Shown here: piece by piece, positions 17,431 through 25,263 of the stretch | Position numbering within the stretch: the stretch's first letter is position 1 | How the letters are laid out: every line of letters starts with the position of its first letter | Assembly (NCBI RefSeq): GCF_042688385.1 | Contig: NZ_JBHUPY010000001.1 | Coordinates: forward strand, 186,001-250,000 | DNA: 64,000 nucleotides | Reading direction: 5' to 3' | Source of the DNA: Herpetosiphon sp042688385 | Lineage (GTDB): Bacteria; Chloroflexota; Chloroflexia; Chloroflexales; Herpetosiphonaceae | Translations under genes and position numbers: made by a program | The notes under the pieces: generated by a model | Databases searched by the model: none | Told to the model about the DNA's origin: nothing | The model's input: the letters and a program-made list of their open reading frames with translations, nothing else

Positions 17431-18054
17431 CTACTCAACCAGTTTGCCCAGCTGACGCAAATGGTTTTTGACCGCCTCGGCGATTGTAGGATCGGTGGCT
17501 AAGAACTGGGATTGCGGTGGATACATTCCGCCTGAGTGTGGATGAAACGAATAGACGAGTTTGCCTTGGAGTTCGGGATTTTCCATCAGAATAAAATCTT
17601 GCGATAAGGCCATAGCTGGATAATCAAAACGGCGAGGGCTAATTGCTGAAACGACCTTGCCGCCAAATAAACGTTGTTCTTGAAAAACCACAATAAATGC
17701 GCCATCACCGCCCCACATATAGCTAGGTGTATCCATACTGGTTTGGCCCCAAGGGTTGGTAAAGGTGATCGTTTGAGTTGACCAATGATAGCTGAGCAAG
17801 AGATCCTCGGTCACGGTGAAAGCAGCCTGCGCTAATGGCACAGCCTGCAAAATTTGCCACGCGGTATCAGCCGTGGGGCCAAGCCCTGGCACAGCATCTT
17901 GATCGAAGATATAGACGAGAAATCCTGTAGGATTCATAGAAGGCACCTCACTGGCTAGCGGTGTTAAATTGTTAGTAGGGATTTGCTGTTTACTACAACT
18001 TATCATTGAGATAACAAAAATGATCATGATCATATTATTTAGTATATTTTTCAT
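17431..18054 (-). CDS. Lipoprotein, array copy 5 (type B), nearest the toxin-like gene
   Basis: 207 residues. It has its own signal peptide (MKNILNNMIMIIFVISMISC, lipobox MISC) unlike the other four, then the type B core shared with copies 3 and 4, with the same C-terminal HLRQLGKLVE. The start at 18054 has AAAGG seven bases upstream and lies 20 bp after the stop of the WXG/deamidase gene, so the two are probably co-transcribed. This is probably the founding member, the others having been duplicated downstream; the order of events is inference. Confidence 0.72.
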   Translation of the reverse strand: MKNILNNMIMIIFVISMISCSKQQIPTNNLTPLASEVPSMNPTGFLVYIFDQDAVPGLGPTADTAWQILQAVPLAQAAFTVTEDLLLSYHWSTQTITFTNPWGQTSMDTPSYMWGGDGAFIVVFQEQRLFGGKVVSAISPRRFDYPAMALSQDFILMENPELQGKLVYSFHPHSGGMYPPQSQFLATDPTIAEAVKNHLRQLGKLVE

Positions 18055-18074
18055 TCGTAAAACCTTTGTTATAA

Positions 18075-19106
18075 TTATGGTTGACAATAATCGGCATTAA
18101 TGCATTGTTGTAAATATGTATCAAGTGTACTACGTGCAATACCATCAATCTGACTTTTTTGATATTCTTTATAAGAATAATTACGACTATAAGCATTATG
18201 ATCGGTGATTTTTGTAACAGCATGAGGATCAGTCATGATACCTTTCCATTGTTCAATGGTTAAGGGACGATCTGCTAGCGAAGGATCAATAACCATGGGA
18301 ATAATTGTATTTTCTTGGCGTACATAGATAATTGGTGCAACATGCCAATCCTAATTAACTGTTCCATCAGTGGTTGATGAAGGATAGGTTGATCCATCTG
18401 GTAGGGTAATTTGTTTTTAAATAAACTTGGTTTCAGCCTCTAAGTTGCCATCAATAAACACTTTATCGACACTATTAATATCGATACCATAGCGTTCTGA
18501 AATTCGATAGGCCATAACATGCGCCCTCGCATAGCAACCATCATCGGGAAACTGGAAGGGAATATCTGACTCATTAGCCATATCATTAAAAATAACTGCC
18601 GCTTCGGCCTCGCTGACAGACCCATCAGGATAGGGATTAACCTTAGAGCCATAATTCGCGTGCCACTCAGCAAATAATTGTAGTGCCCTCTCGATAAACT
18701 GCTGGATAAATGGTAGTTTCAAGGGTGGTTCTGACAGAGTTGCTGGCTCGCCATTTTCTTGCCTAAACAGTAGCTTGTTGCCACCCAAGCCGATTGTTGC
18801 AAAATCGTCGCGAAATAGCGCGGCAGCTTCGGCTTCGGCAGTGGCCATGGTCTGCCGAATGGCCTTGGTGGTTTCAGTACTGCTCTGCAAAACCTGTAAC
18901 AAACGCTGAAATGCGGGATTAACGACATGCTCAAACTCTTGAAAACATGCATTGGCGGCAGGGCCTTGCCATTTGCCAGCTTGTAACAAGGCCATTGTTT
19001 GACAGAGCGTTGCTTGAATAGTTTGGCTTTGATCGTGGAGGTTTTGAAAACGTTGGATGATCGTGTCTACCACTTCGTACTTGATCTGCACAAATGGAGC
19101 AGGCAT
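18075..19106 (-). pseudogene. WXG100-like protein-glutaminase (deamidase) toxin, two in-frame stops
   Basis: One reading frame of 344 codons interrupted by TAA at 18419-18417 (codon 230) and TAG at 18353-18351 (codon 252). The N-terminal ~110 residues are helical with a WXG motif (W46-Q-G48) as in ESX/type VII substrates. The C-terminal part resembles protein-glutaminase: DDGCYARAH (Cys191), DWHVAP (His255) and MVIDPSL (Asp274) give the Cys-His-Asp triad in order and spacing. Such enzymes turn protein Gln side chains into Glu. The family call is from motifs. Because the frame is kept on both sides of both stops, decay is recent, or the stops are read through. Confidence 0.78.
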
Positions 19107-19391
19107 CGCCTGAATCCTCGCAACGAGGAGGGCGCGTTGGGCTAGAATGTTGGAGACGATGGAAGCAGAACCCTCAATTCAACTCAGTGCAGCGGATTAT
19201 AGCAAACTAGCGGTATGTTGGTATATAGCTCAATTGGTATTAAACAGCTTACCAATAGGCCTAGCTGCGATTAATATCCATAAAATGGGCTGGTCATCCA
19301 TCGCAGCTAATACCAGCTTTTATTTTTTAAACAGCAATTAAGCCCTTCGCGCCAGCGCTGTGAGCAGGGGTGTGAGAGAATTTCTCGATAC
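19107..19391. other. Gap between toxin-like gene and dnaB, with inverted repeats
   Basis: 285 bp with no supported gene. TAGCTGCGAT (19262-19271) is the inverse of ATCGCAGCTA (19300-19309), and TGGTATTA (19235-19242) the inverse of TAATACCA (19308-19315); these two stems compete for the same bases. The right part could end dnaB transcription, while the left part holds the toxin-gene promoter. Confidence 0.4.
19196..19204 (-). promoter_or_regulatory. Extended -10 promoter for the toxin/lipoprotein operon
   Basis: TGCTATAAT on the minus strand, 90 bases upstream of the ATG at 19106; the same 9-mer as at accD and the AlbA_2 gene. No convincing -35. Confidence 0.45.
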
Positions 19392-21173
19392 TTAGTAGCC
19401 TTCTGGTTGGCGATAGGTCTCTAAATTGGCGAATTTGGTTGTTGAGCGGAAAAAGCGCAAGGGTACAATCCCGGTTGGGCCGTTGCGGTGCTTGGCGAGG
19501 TGAATTTCGGCGATCCCTTTCTTATCAGTTTCGGGATCATACAACTCTTCGCGATAAATGAACATCACAATATCCGCATCTTGCTCGATGCTGTTATGCA
19601 CAATAATGTTATTTGCGACGAAATTATGCAGCGTATCGACTGTCAAATCATACACAGGCTCGACCCCATCTGGTTCAATGCTAACGATTGTTTCCCATTC
19701 AATTGTTGTTTGGGGATTGTTGCTGCCAAGTTCTAGGGTAAGTTCCTGTGGAATGGCAATTTGGCTGGCATGATGGAGTTCATCAAGTCGCTTCCAGCCA
19801 TCAATGGTTAAGAATTTATGGTTAGCCGTGGCGCGAATGCTACGGCCCAGTTTTGTGCGTAGTTTGAAAACGGGTTTTGTGCCTGTCGTAAAGGCATTCG
19901 TAACAGGCCGTGATTCGAGTTTCCATGTTGCTTGATTGAGTGCTAGAACATTAAACCCTTGTTGACCAACCAATTGATCGATGCGAACATAATGACCTTG
20001 ATCTGGTAAATAGATTTGGGTATCGCCTGTTAGACAGCCCGATTCGCGCAAGTCGGAGAGCATGGGAACGTGAGTGGTACGGCTTTCGACGGCCCGCGAA
20101 AGCTGCGAGAGCGCGATAACTGGCACGTTGATTTCACGCGCCAAGGCTTTGAGACCACGGCTAATTTCACTAATTTCCTGCACACGGTTGCCATCGCGCT
20201 TGCCGCCGCCCTGCATCAACTGCAAATAATCGATGATAATCAGATCGATGCCTGCTTCTGCTTGCAAGCGCCGACATTTGGAGCGCACATCCATAATGCT
20301 GGCTCCAGGCGAATCATCAATATAAATTGACATGGTGGAGAGCTTGCCAAGCGCCTCGGTGAGCAACTGCAGATCGCTATCGCGAATTTGGCCGGTGCGC
20401 AGCTTTTGCATATCTACGCCAGTTTCGGTGGCCAAAATCCGCTGCATCAACTGATCGCGGCTCATTTCGAGGCTAAAAATCGCCACGCAGGCTTCCGATT
20501 CTTTGGCAGCATTGTAGGCAATATTCAAGGCCAAACTGGTTTTGCCGGTTGCAGGCCGCGCCGCCAAAATCAACAAGTCGGAGCGTTGCAAGCCACCAGT
20601 TAATTTATCAAAATCGTTAAAGCCAGTTTTGAGGCCAACAACCTCGCCGCCGCGCTCTTGCATCTGACTAATTTGGTCGAAGAAACTATCGACGACCGCG
20701 CCGATGTGAATAAAGCCATCAGTGGTGCGGCGCTGTGAAACCGCGAACAACTCCGATTCGGCCTGATCGAGTGCTGCTTCAAGCTCTTGAGTTTCGTCGT
20801 AACCGAGGGCTGCAATCTTACCGCCAGCGATGATCAAACGGCGCAAGAGGGCAGTACGTTCGACGATGCGAGCATAGTATTCAACGTGCACCGAGGTGGG
20901 AACACTATTCGAAAGCTCAAGCAAATAGGGCACGCCGCCGACAGCTTCTAATTCATCTTTGCGGCGCAATTCATCGGTAACATTAACCAAATCGGGGGGC
21001 ACACGGCGATTGTAGCACGCCACTTGGGCATTAAAAATCAAGCCATGTTTTTCAAGATAAAAATAGTCGCTAGCCAGCCAAGGCGCAACCGGAATAATTG
21101 CATCACGATCAAGCAAAATCGAACCAAGCGTGGCACGTTCGGCATTAATATCGGCAGGTAACGACTTATCCAT
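19392..21173 (-). CDS. dnaB: Replicative DNA helicase DnaB, with mini-intein
   Basis: Ring helicase that unwinds DNA at the replication fork. The precursor is 593 residues; removing the 148-residue intein leaves 445, the normal DnaB length. N-terminal domain about 1-150 (NAERATLGSILLD); RecA-like motor domain from about 180, with Walker A ARPATGKTSLA (about 205), Walker B LIIIDYLQLM and IALSQLSR. The intein interrupts the motor after SDLRESG, a conserved stretch; the downstream extein resumes SIEQDADIVMFIYREE. The ATG at 21173 has GAGGTCGCT directly upstream. It follows rplI by 129 bp, as in many bacteria. Confidence 0.95.
   Translation of the reverse strand: MDKSLPADINAERATLGSILLDRDAIIPVAPWLASDYFYLEKHGLIFNAQVACYNRRVPPDLVNVTDELRRKDELEAVGGVPYLLELSNSVPTSVHVEYYARIVERTALLRRLIIAGGKIAALGYDETQELEAALDQAESELFAVSQRRTTDGFIHIGAVVDSFFDQISQMQERGGEVVGLKTGFNDFDKLTGGLQRSDLLILAARPATGKTSLALNIAYNAAKESEACVAIFSLEMSRDQLMQRILATETGVDMQKLRTGQIRDSDLQLLTEALGKLSTMSIYIDDSPGASIMDVRSKCRRLQAEAGIDLIIIDYLQLMQGGGKRDGNRVQEISEISRGLKALAREINVPVIALSQLSRAVESRTTHVPMLSDLRESGCLTGDTQIYLPDQGHYVRIDQLVGQQGFNVLALNQATWKLESRPVTNAFTTGTKPVFKLRTKLGRSIRATANHKFLTIDGWKRLDELHHASQIAIPQELTLELGSNNPQTTIEWETIVSIEPDGVEPVYDLTVDTLHNFVANNIIVHNSIEQDADIVMFIYREELYDPETDKKGIAEIHLAKHRNGPTGIVPLRFFRSTTKFANLETYRQPEGY
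19593..20036 (-). other. DnaB mini-intein (148 residues, no homing endonuclease)
   Basis: Starts with Cys (CLTGDTQIYL, block A) and ends VHN, followed by Ser of the extein, giving complete splice-junction chemistry. Block B is RATANHKFLT with the conserved His; block F/G reads YDLTVDTLHNFVANNIIVHN. The length matches a minimal HINT domain, with no room for a LAGLIDADG or HNH endonuclease, so it should splice but not home. The penultimate residue is His, as expected for active inteins. Confidence 0.9.
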
Positions 21174-21252
21174 AGCGACCTCGATGTGGAAAATGTTGGG
21201 ATAACGGGTGGATTCACAGTCGAAAAGCTGTGGATACCAGCGGCTAAAGCAC

Positions 21253-21280
21253 TGATGCCGCGCTCATTGGCGCGGCATCA
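21253..21280 (-). terminator. Hairpin between rplI and dnaB
   Basis: 11-bp perfect stem (21253-21263 with 21270-21280), loop TCATTG, rich in GC but without a clear T-tract on either side. Possible partial terminator or processing site. Confidence 0.45.
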
Positions 21281-21302
21281 GCGGTTGGACAAAACGAATG
21301 AA

Positions 21303-21809
21303 CTAGGCTTCGGTGCTCGCAACTTCGGCAGCTTCGGCTGCGGGCTGAACACTACCTTCACCATTTTCACCTTCGACCACGACATTGATGTGTGGCTCAA
21401 GCCCGGCGAGCAAACGAACGCCAATTGAATACACACCAGTGCGCTTGATTGGCTCGTCGAGTTGAATTTTGCGGCGATCAACTTCTTGACCGATGGCTGC
21501 TTGCAGTTTTTCAGCAATGTCTGAGCTGGTTACTGAACCATACAAGCGATCTTGTTCGCCAACTTTGGTAACGAACTTCAAGGTCACGCCATTGATGCTG
21601 TCGGCCAAACCGCGTAATTCTTCGCGTTGTTTAGCTTCAAGTTTGCGTTGTTTGGCCAAGCGTTCTTCAGCTTGCTTGATCAAACCAGGTGTTGCAAACA
21701 CAGCCAGCTTCTTGGGCAATAAATAGTTGCGACCGTAGCCACCAGATACTTCTTTGATGTCGCCCGCAGTACCAAGGTGTTCGACATCTTGAATCAACAG
21801 AACCTTCAC
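21303..21809 (-). CDS. rplI: 50S ribosomal protein L9
   Basis: Structural protein of the large ribosomal subunit, binding 23S rRNA near the L1 stalk. 168 residues: the canonical N-terminal domain (MKVLLIQDVEHLGTAGDIKE, then GYGRNYLLPKKLA), a long connecting helix rich in Lys/Glu/Gln/Arg, the C-terminal domain (LYGSVTSSDIAE, RKIQLDEPIKRTG), and an extra ~20-residue acidic Ala/Glu tail beyond the usual ~148. The start is GTG with AAAGGAG seven bases upstream. rpsF/ssb/rpsR, often its upstream neighbours, are absent here. Confidence 0.96.
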   Translation of the reverse strand: MKVLLIQDVEHLGTAGDIKEVSGGYGRNYLLPKKLAVFATPGLIKQAEERLAKQRKLEAKQREELRGLADSINGVTLKFVTKVGEQDRLYGSVTSSDIAEKLQAAIGQEVDRRKIQLDEPIKRTGVYSIGVRLLAGLEPHINVVVEGENGEGSVQPAAEAAEVASTEA

Positions 21810-21904
21810 GGAATAGCTCCTTTAGTTTAGCGGTGCTGGTGCCCGCCACATCTGCGGGCTTGTATTTACAACCCTCATCATGTGAGGGAGCATACCATGA
21901 GAAT

Positions 21905-21922
21905 AGCCCCAAATTTGGGGCT
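21905..21922. promoter_or_regulatory. 18-bp perfect palindrome upstream of rplI
   Basis: AGCCCCAAATTTGGGGCT, self-complementary over all 18 bases, 96 bases before the rplI start. It could be an operator, or a loop-less hairpin in the rplI leader. Confidence 0.35.
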
Positions 21923-21969
21923 GCGCGTTATCTTACCATAGATCATAAATTCTCGTCAAAATCTTTTAG

Positions 21970-22108
21970 AAGGATGAATTATGAATTATGAGGGATGAAT
22001 TACCCTTTGGAAAGGATGAATTATGAGGGATGAAATCCTGCATAATTCATAAATTAACTGCATCCTTGATAGTTTTCTTCATCCTTCATCCTTCATCCTT
22101 CATCCTTT
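21970..22108. repeat. Heptad-periodic repeat tract (GGATGAA/CATCCTT type)
   Basis: Degenerate 7-base repeats: GGATGAA, TTATGAA, TTATGAG, GGATGAA on the left, and four to five tandem CATCCTT units on the right, which are the inverse of AAGGATG. The two halves can pair. Related tracts with the same period lie at four other places in the window. Confidence 0.7.
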
Positions 22109-22195
22109 CGACTATTCCCTAGCCCAAACGTCTATGGTAAAATTAACTGACTTCCACGTTTTCGCCCATCGCCAAAGGATTTTAGGAGTGCAGCT

Positions 22196-24199
22196 ATGGC
22201 ACACGATCCATCTTCACCTGTCGATTTAGCTGCTCGGGTTGCTCAGCTTGAACAAGAAAATCGTATTTTGCAGGCTATGCTCGATACGGTGCCTGATGCG
22301 ATTGTATATAAAAACGCTGATCTAACGATTGAGTATGCCAATCGCGCCTTTCGCGAATGGTTTGGCCTGCCACTTGAGCAGTTTCGGGTTACTGAGGATC
22401 GTTCGAGTGATGATGTTTATGCCGCGGAATATCAAAGCCACGACCGCCAAGTGCTGCGCAGTGGCCTTGGCAGCGAGTTTGAAGAACGCTCGAATGCTCC
22501 CGATGGCTCGTTAATTACGACTCGCAGCATCAAGCAACCAGTTCGTGATGCCAATCAGGTGATCGGTTTGGTTGCCGTCTTGCGCGATGTAACCAGCGCT
22601 GCCCAAGCCTCACGCTCGCTCTCCGAAACCCAAGCTCGGCTTTCGCGAATTATTTCGAATGTGCCAGGCATGGTCTTTCAGTTTGTGCTGCATCCCGATG
22701 GCTCGAGCGAATTTCCCTACGTCAGCGAAGGTATTCGCCAAGCTTTTGGTATCGAGCCAGAACGCCTCACCTCGGAGCGCGATGCGCTCTACAATTGGGT
22801 TCACCCCGAAGATCAGCCAGAATTTATTCGCTCGTTTGTCGAATCGGGACAATTGCTCGAAGCATGGCAATGGGAAGGCCGCGTAGTCTACGATGGGGTC
22901 GTGCGTTGGGTGCGCGGGGCTTCGCGGCCAACTCGCACCGAGGCTGGCGATATTCTGTGGGATGGCGTGTTGATGGATATTACGGCGCAACGCGAAAACG
23001 AAGCTGCCCTGCGCCGCTTGCAAAATCGCTTGCAACAGTTTCTCGATGCAACACCGGTTGGCTTATATGTGATCGATCCTGAAGGCAAGCCCTATTATGC
23101 CAACGCCAAAGCCCAAGAGTTGCTTGGCCAAAATGTCATGCTGCCAGTCAGCGAACAAACTGAAACCTATCGCACCTATAAAGTTGGCAGCGAAACGATT
23201 TATCCCCGCGAGGAATTGCCAACCCAACGTGCGCTTAGGGGAGAAATGGTGCACCTTGATGATTTGGAATTTCGCTATACTGGCAAGCCTGCAATTTCGA
23301 TTGAAGTCTTTGCGCGCCCGATCTACGACACCAACAACGAAATTGAATATGCGATTGCGACCTTTTTCGATATTACCGAGCGCCGTAAGATTGCCCAAGA
23401 GCTTTTAGATTGGCAACAACGCTTCGATTTGATCATGTCGACCGTCGAATTGGTGATGTACGATTACGATGTGATCAACAATCGCATCGAATGGAGCGAT
23501 TCGGTTAGCAATATTTTGGGCTATCCCAAGGCCGAATTTAGCTTAAGCGTCGATGCATGGGCAGCTGGCATTCACCCAGAAGATGCTCCCGAAGCCTTGC
23601 GCTTGCTCGACGTTGCCCAAAATACCTGTAGCAGCTATGCGGTTGAATATCGCTTTTTGCACCAGGCTGGCCATTACATTTGGCTTTTGGATCGCGGCTT
23701 CTTTATTCCAAATAAAGAGGGTGTGGCGGTGCGCATGTTGGGTTTGATGCAAGATATGACCGAGCGTAAACAGGCCGAAGTGATGCGCGACCAAATGCAG
23801 GGTCAAATTATCGAAGCCCAAGCAGCTGCCTTGCGCGAACTTTCAACCCCGTTAATTCCAATCAACGAGCGCACGGTGATTATGCCGCTAATTGGCTCAA
23901 TTGATTCGGCGCGCGCCAGCCAAATCGTCGAATCGCTGTTGCAAGGCGTGAGCCAAATGAACGCTGGAGTCGTTATTTTGGATCTAACGGGCGTGCCTGT
24001 GGTCGATACGCAAGTGGCCGGAGCCTTGCTACAAGCGGCGCGGGCGGTGCGCTTGCTCGGAGCCGAAGTCGTACTGACCGGAATTCGCCCAGAAATTGCC
24101 CAGACCTTGGTCAGCTTGGGCATCAACCTGAACGATGTTGTGACCTTAAGCAATTTGCAAAGTGGGATTGAACGGGCGTTGAATCGCCGTTTAGCCTAA
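22196..24199 (+). CDS. Multi-PAS sensor with C-terminal STAS domain (RsbR-like)
   Basis: 667 residues, cytoplasmic, no membrane helix. A short coiled coil (about 8-25) leads into four PAS domains (about 25-130, 150-265, 275-390, 400-520; LDTVPDAIVYKNADLTIEYA, FLDATPVGLYVID), a linking helix, and an RsbR/RsbS-type STAS domain (about 548-665) with VILDLTGVPVVDTQVAGALL and EVVLTGIRPEIAQTLVSLGI. The Thr of VVDT and GIRPEIAQT match the phosphorylated positions in RsbR-type stressosome proteins. It likely relays a small-molecule, light or redox signal to an anti-sigma-type partner; none is encoded nearby. TAGGAG lies seven bases before the ATG. Confidence 0.88.
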   Translation: MAHDPSSPVDLAARVAQLEQENRILQAMLDTVPDAIVYKNADLTIEYANRAFREWFGLPLEQFRVTEDRSSDDVYAAEYQSHDRQVLRSGLGSEFEERSNAPDGSLITTRSIKQPVRDANQVIGLVAVLRDVTSAAQASRSLSETQARLSRIISNVPGMVFQFVLHPDGSSEFPYVSEGIRQAFGIEPERLTSERDALYNWVHPEDQPEFIRSFVESGQLLEAWQWEGRVVYDGVVRWVRGASRPTRTEAGDILWDGVLMDITAQRENEAALRRLQNRLQQFLDATPVGLYVIDPEGKPYYANAKAQELLGQNVMLPVSEQTETYRTYKVGSETIYPREELPTQRALRGEMVHLDDLEFRYTGKPAISIEVFARPIYDTNNEIEYAIATFFDITERRKIAQELLDWQQRFDLIMSTVELVMYDYDVINNRIEWSDSVSNILGYPKAEFSLSVDAWAAGIHPEDAPEALRLLDVAQNTCSSYAVEYRFLHQAGHYIWLLDRGFFIPNKEGVAVRMLGLMQDMTERKQAEVMRDQMQGQIIEAQAAALRELSTPLIPINERTVIMPLIGSIDSARASQIVESLLQGVSQMNAGVVILDLTGVPVVDTQVAGALLQAARAVRLLGAEVVLTGIRPEIAQTLVSLGINLNDVVTLSNLQSGIERALNRRLA

Positions 24200-24211
24200 G
24201 CGAGGTGGCTT

Positions 24212-24751
24212 ATCAACGCCGAAACTGAAGCCTGGGCAACTGAATTAGGTGCAGCCATCGCCCACACCATCCATGCACATACCTTTCAAGCGCGTAACCC
24301 GCACAACCAAGTTCGCTTGTGGGATGGCCGTACGCCCTATGCCATGCACCCGATTTGGTGCGCTATGACAATTTTGGCCGAGCCTTTGCTGCCCGAAACG
24401 ACGCGGCGGGTTGGCTCGATTGTGCTGCTTTGGCATGATTTACTTGAGGATACCAGCGCCGATTTGCTGGAAAACACACCGCAACAGGTGCGCCAATTGG
24501 TGCAAGAAATGACCTTCGATAGCTTTGATCATGAAATGCGCGAGCTTTGGCAACGCAGCGATTTGACCAAATTATTTAAACTCTACGATAAAACCTCGCA
24601 ATTTTTTGATGCTGTCTGGCTGCGCGATGCCCGCTATGCCCAATTGCTCAAGCATACCCAGCAATTAATCACATTTGTGCAACAAAGCTATGGCGAATTA
24701 AATATCGTGAAATTAGCTCAGGCTTTGGCTGTACCACGCAGCAAAAGCTAA
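24212..24751 (+). CDS. HD-domain protein without a standard start codon
   Basis: About 179 residues, resembling the HD fold of RelA/SpoT-type hydrolases: AIAHTIHAHTFQ, RTPYAMHPIW and SIVLLWHDLLEDT (HD pair). The first usable standard start is TTG at 24317, but that would remove the N-terminal helix containing a conserved His. The frame is open upstream to the TAA of the PAS-STAS gene (24197-24199), with which it is in phase. GAGG at 24202-24205 lies six bases before ATC at 24212, so an AUC start, or readthrough from the upstream gene, is the likeliest explanation. Substrate unknown. Confidence 0.6.
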   Translation: MNAETEAWATELGAAIAHTIHAHTFQARNPHNQVRLWDGRTPYAMHPIWCAMTILAEPLLPETTRRVGSIVLLWHDLLEDTSADLLENTPQQVRQLVQEMTFDSFDHEMRELWQRSDLTKLFKLYDKTSQFFDAVWLRDARYAQLLKHTQQLITFVQQSYGELNIVKLAQALAVPRSKS

Positions 24752-25170
24752 TGTTTGATGAACTGTCGCCAACGCCATAATAAATGCAGCGTGAAGAGGG
24801 TTATAGGACTTCGCGATAAGTACAATTGGGCAAAATCTGCGCCAAAAATAAACCAAAACAGCCGATCATTACCAACAAGAATCAAAATCAAATAGCTTGC
24901 GCTATACAAACGATAGCGTTGTGATGTTGGCCTAATCAGGCTCAGTATAATCAAATTAACGAAAAATAAGCTATTGCCAAACACGATCATTATTGCATAG
25001 ATAATATTAAATTTTTGATAGTCGAAACTCCAGAAAATACCTTCGTGATGCTTCACCCAAAGTGCGATATTGGCAATTGATCCATTAATAAGTGCTACTA
25101 GTATTATTTTTAACCACAAATGCCTGATTAATAATCGATTTTTGTGATATGTTGGTGGTGATTGATACAT
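24748..25170 (-). CDS. Four-helix membrane protein, unknown
   Basis: Not recognised. 140 residues with four predicted membrane helices (IILVALINGSIANIALWV, IIYAIMIVFGNSLFFVNLII, LYSASYLILILVG, FAQLYLSRSPITLFTLHLL) and a basic C-terminus (RWRQFIKH). AT-rich compared with its neighbours. It converges on the HD-domain gene with a 4-bp overlap of the 3' ends. Confidence 0.55.
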   Translation of the reverse strand: MYQSPPTYHKNRLLIRHLWLKIILVALINGSIANIALWVKHHEGIFWSFDYQKFNIIYAIMIVFGNSLFFVNLIILSLIRPTSQRYRLYSASYLILILVGNDRLFWFIFGADFAQLYLSRSPITLFTLHLLWRWRQFIKH

Positions 25171-25263
25171 TGAACCTCACAATACTATATGTTTCCTCTT
25201 CAATTAAAGCATAAACCTTGTATTTGGAAGGTAACAAATGAGTAACAAGCAGAAAGTTTGGCT

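Larger units (their letters stand above)
21810..22195. other. Divergent gap with palindrome and heptad repeats
   Basis: 386 bp between rplI (minus) and the PAS-STAS gene (plus). It contains an 18-bp perfect palindrome at 21905-21922 and a 7-base-period repeat tract at about 21970-22108. No ORF supported; promoters for both genes should be here but were not placed. Confidence 0.5.

Noticed and set aside
19147..19341. 64-codon plus-strand ORF (MLETMEAEPSIQ...) between the toxin-like gene and dnaB
   Set aside because: No ribosome-binding site, overlaps the minus-strand promoter and inverted repeats, and has no recognisable domain.
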